Below the pieces are notes generated by a model. It searched no databases. It was given only the letters and a program-made list of their open reading frames with translations, and had not been told where the DNA came from. This document shows positions 57,814-64,000 of a DNA stretch of 64,000 bases, piece by piece (within the stretch, counting starts at the first letter, position 1; every line of letters begins with the position of its first letter). The translations under genes were made by a program, and so were the position numbers. This stretch comes from Amphiura filiformis (taxonomy: Eukaryota > Echinodermata > Ophiuroidea > Amphilepidida > Amphiuridae): assembly GCF_039555335.1 (NCBI RefSeq), contig NC_092628.1, positions 77,068,713 through 77,132,712 of the forward strand, read 5' to 3'.

Positions 57814-58320
57814 TCTCCCTAACAAGTACAAGCCTGGTTGTAAGAATGTTGCTCAACAATGTATACATTTTTGAAATGCTTGAAATGTGAACAATATGTC
57901 TAGTTTATTTGGAATCTGTGACAGGTGTAACGAGCACTATTTATGATATTTATCACTATTAAATCAAATTTAAATATTTATAAAAATACCTTTATATGAA
58001 GTTTGTAAATCAAGTTTAAATTTTAATTAAAATACCTTTATATGAAGTTTGTAATATGCTGTTTCCATTTGAGAATATGTTGAAAAATTCTTTAACAACT
58101 TTCAATTTCATTGCAAATTTATAGACTTATTATATAGACAGTTTTTATGGCAAATATGTGCAATACAAAATGAATATATCTAGTACTTCAATCTTGGAAA
58201 TTTCTAGACATATTGTTAACATAATTAACTTTGATAATGACCATATTTGATGAAGCAATACACAGAACAAATTAAACCTCAAACATGTTTATGATAGTGT
58301 AATAAATATAAAATATCTAG
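57814..58320 (+). other. 3' UTR of the coiled-coil gene with polyadenylation signal
   Basis: AT-rich; the first clear AATAAA after the stop is at 58301-58306, giving a 3' UTR near 500 nt. A ~27-bp direct repeat around ATACCTTTATATGAAGTTTG (about 57986 and 58031) lies within. Confidence 0.6.
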
Positions 58321-58413
58321 CAATTTATTGTCAGTCTATGACTATTTGTCCATATTATATTGATATTAGTTTGCAATCCTACACAATTTTGACATAGTAC
58401 ATTACAAAAGGAA

Positions 58414-58702
58414 TGGGCTATCCCATTTAAAATCCACACTACCCCTGTAGATTTTGGAAATCCACACAGGGAGTATGAATTTCAAATAGAATGAACACAT
58501 TAGGCAGCTCCATTTGAATTTCATACACCCTCTGAGAAAGATTAAACCCAAATCTTCCACAGAGGGAGGGTGAATCTCAAATGGACTTGGTTAATGTGCT
58601 AATTCCATTTGAAATTCATACTCCTCCTGTAGAAGGTATTTACAAAATCTTCCACAGGGTCAGTGTCCCGGGGGTAATGTGGATTTTCAATAGAATAGCC
58701 CA
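58414..58702. mobile_element. MITE with TGGGCTAT ends, copy 1
   Basis: TGGGCTATCCC...AAAATCCACACTACCCC pairs with GGGGTAATGTGGATTTTCAATAGAATAGCCCA. Interior contains repeated CCATTTGAAATTCATACTCC-like tracts in both orientations. Same family as 60925-61078. Confidence 0.75.
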
Positions 58703-58878
58703 ATTTACATGCTGTTAGATTATCCGACATGTCTGACACTTGTTTGGTTCAATTGCTTGTCATAATTTCTTGTTATACTACCACCATGGATATAACTTGT
58801 TGGGGTTTGGGGTTACTGTAATAGCCAATCACATTGCTGTGGCCTTTTCAGTGATGAATCTCAAATTACAGGAAACCA

Positions 58879-59185
58879 TCAAGCCTTGAAATAAGCAGGC
58901 GCGGGGAGCAAATTTGCTCTCGTAAAGCCACCAATTGCTCCTGGTCCTTGTAAAATTCACATGAACCAGGAGCAATTTTCTAAAATAAATTGCTCCTGGT
59001 TACAGTTTTGCACTTGATTCAGTCATGCTGGTATGCTATATTGTATATGCAGAAAAGAATTTAATATTTGAAAATTGCTCCTCTTTCTTCAGAAATTGCT
59101 CCTGGTTCTTGTAAAATCCCAGTGAACCAGGAGCAATGTTCGAAACAAATTGCTCCTGGTTCCAGTCTGCTTATTTCAAGGTTTG
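58879..59185. mobile_element. hAT-type MITE with ATTGCTCCTGGT repeats
   Basis: Inverted ends CAAGCCTTGAAATAAGC and GCTTATTTCAAGGTTTG; 8-bp duplication GAAACCAT (58871-58878 and 59186-59193). The interior repeats AATTGCTCCTGGTTC about six times in both orientations, with intervening GTGAACCAGGAGCAAT hairpins. Confidence 0.85.
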
Positions 59186-59193
59186 GAAACCAT

Positions 59194-60132
59194 TTTTGGA
59201 GGAATAAACCTTTTTGCCATTGTTGCTGCCAGCATTTTTGCAGAGATGATTTTAAAGTAATGTAGTGTCTGTCCTGGGTTTGAAACATTGGCTTTTTTGA
59301 AATGCGAAATGGGTTATACAAAGTGACAAATCTGGAATCGTATATATTATGACATGTCATTTAGGCTCCTTGTTCTTGTAATTTCACATTATTATTATGT
59401 CAACATTTCTCAGTTTATATTTTTAGCAGCGAAACCAGCTCAAGCAATAGCTTTGTCCTTTCCAGTTCTTTCATTCGTAACAAACATTCAAACGTTAAAC
59501 ATTGTGTGCTTTATGCAACGGCTGTGGACACACTGCTTTGCGTTTCTATTTAAAATAACAGCCCTGTCAGATCACCGCTTCTTGTTACACAATACAATGT
59601 TTTAACGGTGCCTTTACACTCATTTTGTGTGGCATCAAGAATCTTGGCTATTTTCAAAGGACTGCGGCTCAAATAAGCCATACACAATTCAGCCACTGAA
59701 GTTATGATATTTTGAAGTGCTGCAGTAGCCCTACCAGATAGGCCTAGTGCCTGTTTCCATCATACTCAAAGTCTAGAATATATGTAGATTATGTCTACTG
59801 AAGCCTGGCAGAGAAATGCCCTTTTCTCGGGCAGCATGGTTCTTGGAAGATACTAATTTTCAGAGGCCATGGTAAAAGGGACCTATTGACAAAGACACCA
59901 GGCAGTGAAATATATAAAAGAACCAGTACATTTGTTAGAAGCCATTACATTTGTCGATACAAACATTTCTAACTGCATTCCAATATGACAGTACTGATGA
60001 CAACACACTACAGGTTATAGTCCTTCTTGATGTCTTACTGTTTTGAAGAATATGTTATACATTTCACATGATAGTGAAATTTCACACAGCCCTGACAAAT
60101 GCTCACTTTGCAACTGATCTGTGTAATTTGCT
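59194..60132. other. No gene seen
   Basis: Short open frames only; no splice context or repeat recognised. Confidence 0.35.
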
Positions 60133-60438
60133 GTCAAAGTGGAAGTGCCGTAATAATCAGATAAACTACCATAGCAATTAGATGAATACAATTTTTGTAT
60201 AGATCACCCTGCACTACAAGCAGGTTGCCCTAATCACCTGTGTATGTCTGCAATCATAGATTGAATACAATACCACTCTTGTCTAAGATTGTAATCTTAC
60301 AGGTGGGAGTGATTAGCATTTCTGTGACATCTATGGTTCAATGCATAGGTACCGCATGTCGTAGTGCAGCATGATCTATTCAAAAATTGTATTCACCTAT
60401 TGCCATGGTAATTAATCCTGTTACATCATCACTTTGAC
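60133..60438. repeat. Imperfect foldback
   Basis: GTCAAAGTG...ACCATAGCAATTAG...GAATACAATTTTTG...GATCA...TGCACTAC at left is echoed inverted by GTAGTGCA...TGATC...CAAAAATTGTATTC...TTGCCATGGT...CTTTGAC at right. An old MITE. Confidence 0.65.
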
Positions 60439-60924
60439 AACGAATAGCTTGACAGTGAACTACTCAAGCTTACTTTGCACTTCAGTTGTTATCATGCAAT
60501 GCACAACTGAACTGCAAATGGACTACATTATTCTGCAAAGCAAGAAATAATCTAACTCCTTGAGTATATCTCAATTGCCCATCGGCAGCTTACATCAAAC
60601 CTTAACAGCTGCTTCCAATGCATCAACATGAATCTTGATCAGCTATTCAGCTACTAACCACACAGAATAAAGCAATTCTATTGTGGTAACTGGATAGTCG
60701 TCCAAGATTCTGCTTTCTGCACTTCCAATTCGCTGTCGTAGTGCACATTAGTAACCATTGGTTACTGCTCCAAGCCTGGGCTCATACACCTGCCAAATTT
60801 TGATATACTTTAGGCTTTGTGTTGTAATCATTTTGATCAGTGGTTCGTAACAAAGGAAGCGTGATCCAGTTGACCTAGCAACGGTCATTTTCTAATGTGC
60901 ACTATGCCAGCGAATAGCAGGGAT

Positions 60925-61078
60925 TGGGCTATTCTAATTAAAATCCACACATCCCTGTGGTTTTCACTGCCAACTCAATTCCAGTTGCACCTTATGATCA
61001 ATTCAGCTGGAATAGACAATTTTGGTTGGAATTCCAATATCTTCACAGAGGGGTGTAGTTATCAAATGGAACAGCCCA
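60925..61078. mobile_element. MITE with TGGGCTAT ends, copy 2
   Basis: TGGGCTATTCTAATTAAAATCC...ACATCCCTGTG pairs with CACAGAGGGGTGTAG...AATGGAACAGCCCA. A shorter relative of 58414-58702. Confidence 0.7.
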
Positions 61079-62587
61079 TTGCAATAGTGCCAGATTTCCA
61101 GCCCTGTATGACTTTTCACAATCTCACAATAAAGAACACTTCTTACAACTTGTTCAATTATACCTAATTTTAAACATACAAAACTGTACATGCACTTCAC
61201 ATATCTACAATCTTAGTACAATAAATATAATCTATTTCTATATTCAATTGCATAATAAGCACAATACAAAAGCTTTTTTTATATTTGGGATATTTTGCTA
61301 ACCCAAAAGGATGTCAATGTATTTCAAATATGAAATACACATAAAAACAGAAAACAATTGAAATGAAAGATCATAAAGTTGCAAAGAAACATGATAGGTC
61401 AAGGGCTATTTATATTGAAACTTATAATTAAAACTTGCCTTCCCACATAGGCTTTGATGAGTATTTGAGATAAGGTCATACATGTATATGGTATGTACAC
61501 AGAAAACAGAAAACGAGACTCATGTTTTTAGTACTATTTGCTGTGAGGTCTATGGAAACATTGTTACTTATAAATATAATTATATGACCACAGTAACTCT
61601 GACATGAATTAGTTTGCTATGACACCAGGTATTCATCACTATACTAGGAAAGAAGAGTTGTATCATTTTGAAATAGCTTACAAAAATTACGCAAAGAATG
61701 TTCCATAAAAATTATAAAATTGGTCACAATAGCGAACTTTTACAGCAAACCCAAATTGCATTTTAGAGGCATCTTTCATGACAAACCAGTATTAACCTTA
61801 CATCATATCAATGGCTCATTATGATAGCATAGTACAACCTCAAATCACACTAATATATCCTAAAACAGCTTTAAGCATGCAGTGCCTGGAACTTCATTGC
61901 ATGATTTTTGTAATTTTCCTAAAACCTCACAGCTCAAATATGAATGTGTACATAATCTGTGTAAATTACACATTTTCTGGTTGGTTAATATGATTGATTG
62001 CAAGATCATTGCACTTCGTACATTTAAAGCCCATCTTAATTCAAAGAAACATAAAAGCTGCCATAATTATTGATTTTTACCCAAATACAGTCACTGGTTC
62101 GAATCCCACTTCAGCCAAATTTCCCTCATTAAAACAATGTTACCTGGTCAGTTTCTTTGTATATATCGTAAGTACTATATTTGATTTTACTCTGAATTCC
62201 CACCTCGTTTGCATTGTGTTTATCAATTGATATCTTACTTTTATTAGCAAGCATTGAAATAGGGTCATGTGACTGCAAGAAAATCATACAAGAAGAAAGA
62301 AGGAATAGCTGCCATTTGCAATGGTCCCAGTTTGTCAAGTAAGACTGATATGGGATATTGATCACCAGGAGCAGAATACAGGAGAACAACTCCTTACAAT
62401 ATGGTGACTTAAGTTGCATCAAAAATGCAAGAAGCAGCTAAAACCCCCTTTATTTCACAAACAATTTTCTTGCAAGTCACATTTTGCAATTTCCACTTTT
62501 TGTCCTCTTAATGTGTATACCTAAAGCATGATACACAAAATAATACAATGATAAGCTAGCATCAAAAACATTGGATTGCATTTTGTC
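61079..62587. other. No gene seen
   Basis: AT-rich, with short unsupported open frames on both strands. Confidence 0.35.
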
Positions 62588-62595
62588 ATAATCAG

Positions 62596-62844
62596 CAGGG
62601 TTCCCGCTAGGTCCAAATATTATGGGGTCTAGTTGGACCCCATGATCTGCAAAATTTGAAAACTATGGGGTCCGAAACAATTTTGGGGGGTCTTAAACAC
62701 AAATTCTGATACAGTTCTCACATTATAGTCTCAAATGGTGGGGTCCAGTTGGACCCCATAATTTTCAAAATTTGACAAATATGGAGTCCCTTATGATTTT
62801 ACTGTGCTAACAGATGCAAAATACTTGGTGTAGCGGGAACCCTG
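62596..62844. mobile_element. hAT-type MITE, 249 bp
   Basis: Ends CAGGGTTCCCGCTAGG and GTAGCGGGAACCCTG; perfect 8-bp duplication ATAATCAG (62588-62595 and 62845-62852). The interior holds repeated GGGGTC...TTGGACCCCAT tracts. Confidence 0.88.
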
Positions 62845-63004
62845 ATAATCAGTATTCACTACTGATTCTGTGAGTGATAACAACAGCCACAAATAGTTAT
62901 CATTTCCATGTGTACAAAAAGTGAAGACTTGAGTTGATTTGAGTTCATTTTTAGTTGTAGAGCACCAAAATAAATAAAGAGTATCAGTCATTCAAGTTTG
63001 ATGT

Positions 63005-63104
63005 TTATTTCTTTCCCCACACTTCTCTCCTGCTAATCTTCTTAGCTTTGTTGTTACTCTTGGGTGGAGGTGCAGCCCCTGCCTGTATATGTCTGCCATA
63101 AAGA
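63005..63104 (-). CDS. Terminal coding exon of an unrecognised gene
   Basis: On the minus strand an acceptor (GTCTTTCAG, with the AG ending at 63105) is followed by an open frame encoding LYGRHIQAGAAPPPKSNN, then KAKKISRREVWGKK and a stop at 63007-63005. The tail is strongly basic, like the cytosolic ends of small ER membrane proteins. There is a loose resemblance to the C-terminus of KRTCAP2-type oligosaccharyltransferase subunits (LYxxAAP...KSKK), too weak to name it. An AATAAA on this strand (63009-63004) overlaps the stop codon, implying a very short 3' UTR. Upstream exons would lie to the right; none was resolved in 63105-64000. Confidence 0.5.
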
Positions 63105-64000
63105 CTGAAAGACACAAAGAGACAGAAAATGTACAAATTAAATCAAGATATCCACTACATCATATTATTATACCTGAAATGTTTTAAAATCACACCCTTA
63201 TTTTGACACTGGGTATCTAAAAATCACCCAACTTAATATAGGTTTAATTATAGGTGAGCATCCAGACTATTCAATGGTTCTGACAAGAAGTGACATTTAT
63301 GTTTACCTGTGTATAAGTACTAACATAAAAAAGGGTAGCATAATGTTACCAATCATTTTTTATTTCATTGCAAGAGTCACATTGACAGGAACATGGAACT
63401 GAACTTCGGATCAAAAATTTTTCAACCAAATGTAATTTAACAGTTAATAATTTCTACATATAAATTTTCCTGTTGCAGCAAGCACACCATTTACTGATTG
63501 CAGCACACAGGTTTGTATGACATACACCATACAAGTATGAAATAAAGCAAGATTTAAAATAGCTGCCATCTAAATAAAAGTACTTATGAACTTTGTTGTG
63601 ACATTTACATTCACAAGTATGAGATCAAAATTTAGCAAGAGCCATGTTGAAGCAACTGCTTGAAGGTCACACCAGGAAATGTGGCATCAAGTTACTGTGT
63701 GGATTGGAAACAGGATGCACAAGTACAGCATAGACTGTTGTATGGGTACAGGCAAACATGCATCAAATGGAATCCAATAGCTCCCATGTGTACTAATGCA
63801 TATCTAGCCTTCTGCAGTGGCAAGCCCATGTTACCAAACAGAGAGTCTGTGTTTGGAGCAGCAATTCTTTGGGTACTACTACTAAACTTTGTTTAAGATT
63901 TTTGGGAAATGGAAACATCATCTTTATTAGCTTTTCCAACTATTATTATAGTTTATAATACCATCAATTTAAGATAGGCCTGTGTAAATCTAGGGGAAAG
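63105..64000. other. Probable intron of the minus-strand gene
   Basis: On the minus strand an open frame of about 57 codons around 63690-63880 (containing SLFGNMGLPLQKARYALVHM) could hide an exon, but its borders are ambiguous and I do not call it. Confidence 0.3.

Noticed and set aside
63690..63880. Minus-strand open frame of about 57 codons
   Set aside because: Protein-like in part, but no unambiguous acceptor/donor pair; kept only as a note.

Overview
This is a eukaryotic, intron-rich, AT-rich window with two multi-exon genes on the plus strand, one terminal exon of a minus-strand gene at the right edge, and a dense load of mostly non-autonomous transposons. GT-AG introns, long introns filled with repeats, an animal-type phosphatidylethanolamine N-methyltransferase and the style of the repeats (hAT, TTAA-bounded foldbacks, Helitron, tRNA-derived SINEs, a degraded non-LTR retrotransposon) fit a marine invertebrate animal. 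A non-vertebrate deuterostome such as an echinoderm or hemichordate is my best guess, but the sequence alone does not prove it.

Layout. Bases 1-11300 hold no gene I can support: a 1.74-kb hAT element with GGACTC hexamers (680-2418), two ATTT/AAAT microsatellites, a TTAA-bounded foldback (6004-6263), small hairpins and a tRNA-like SINE head. Bases 11327-19406 are four exons of PEMT, with the first ~30 codons missing. Its second intron carries a tandem array of eight ~621-bp units. Bases 19407-26960 are a repeat graveyard: nested foldbacks, a 22-bp tandem repeat, several hAT-type elements, a second GGACTC element in reverse orientation (22212-23450), and large TTAA-type and other foldbacks. A TATA/CCAAT/CRE cluster at 26985-27055 could be the promoter of the next gene. 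Between it and the first coding exon lie a 232-bp MITE and a decayed LINE reverse-transcriptase fragment.

Bases 30695-57813 are a 24-coding-exon gene that joins in frame to 1503 codons plus stop. It encodes a low-complexity, Ser/Thr/Lys-rich N-terminal third followed by about 900 residues of coiled coil. I cannot name it. Its introns contain a Helitron 17 bp downstream of a splice donor, a 4.16-kb foldback transposon with a degenerate CCCTAAC-rich minisatellite, hAT MITEs, a SINE and a 168-bp tandem array. Downstream are a polyadenylation signal, three more hAT/foldback elements and, at 63005-63104 on the minus strand, the last coding exon of an unrecognised gene with a basic tail.

How it works together: only PEMT has a clear biochemical role (phosphatidylcholine synthesis in the ER membrane). 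Nothing in the window links it functionally to the coiled-coil gene. The most informative content is the transposons: at least nine insertions keep readable target-site duplications, so their ends can be set to the base.
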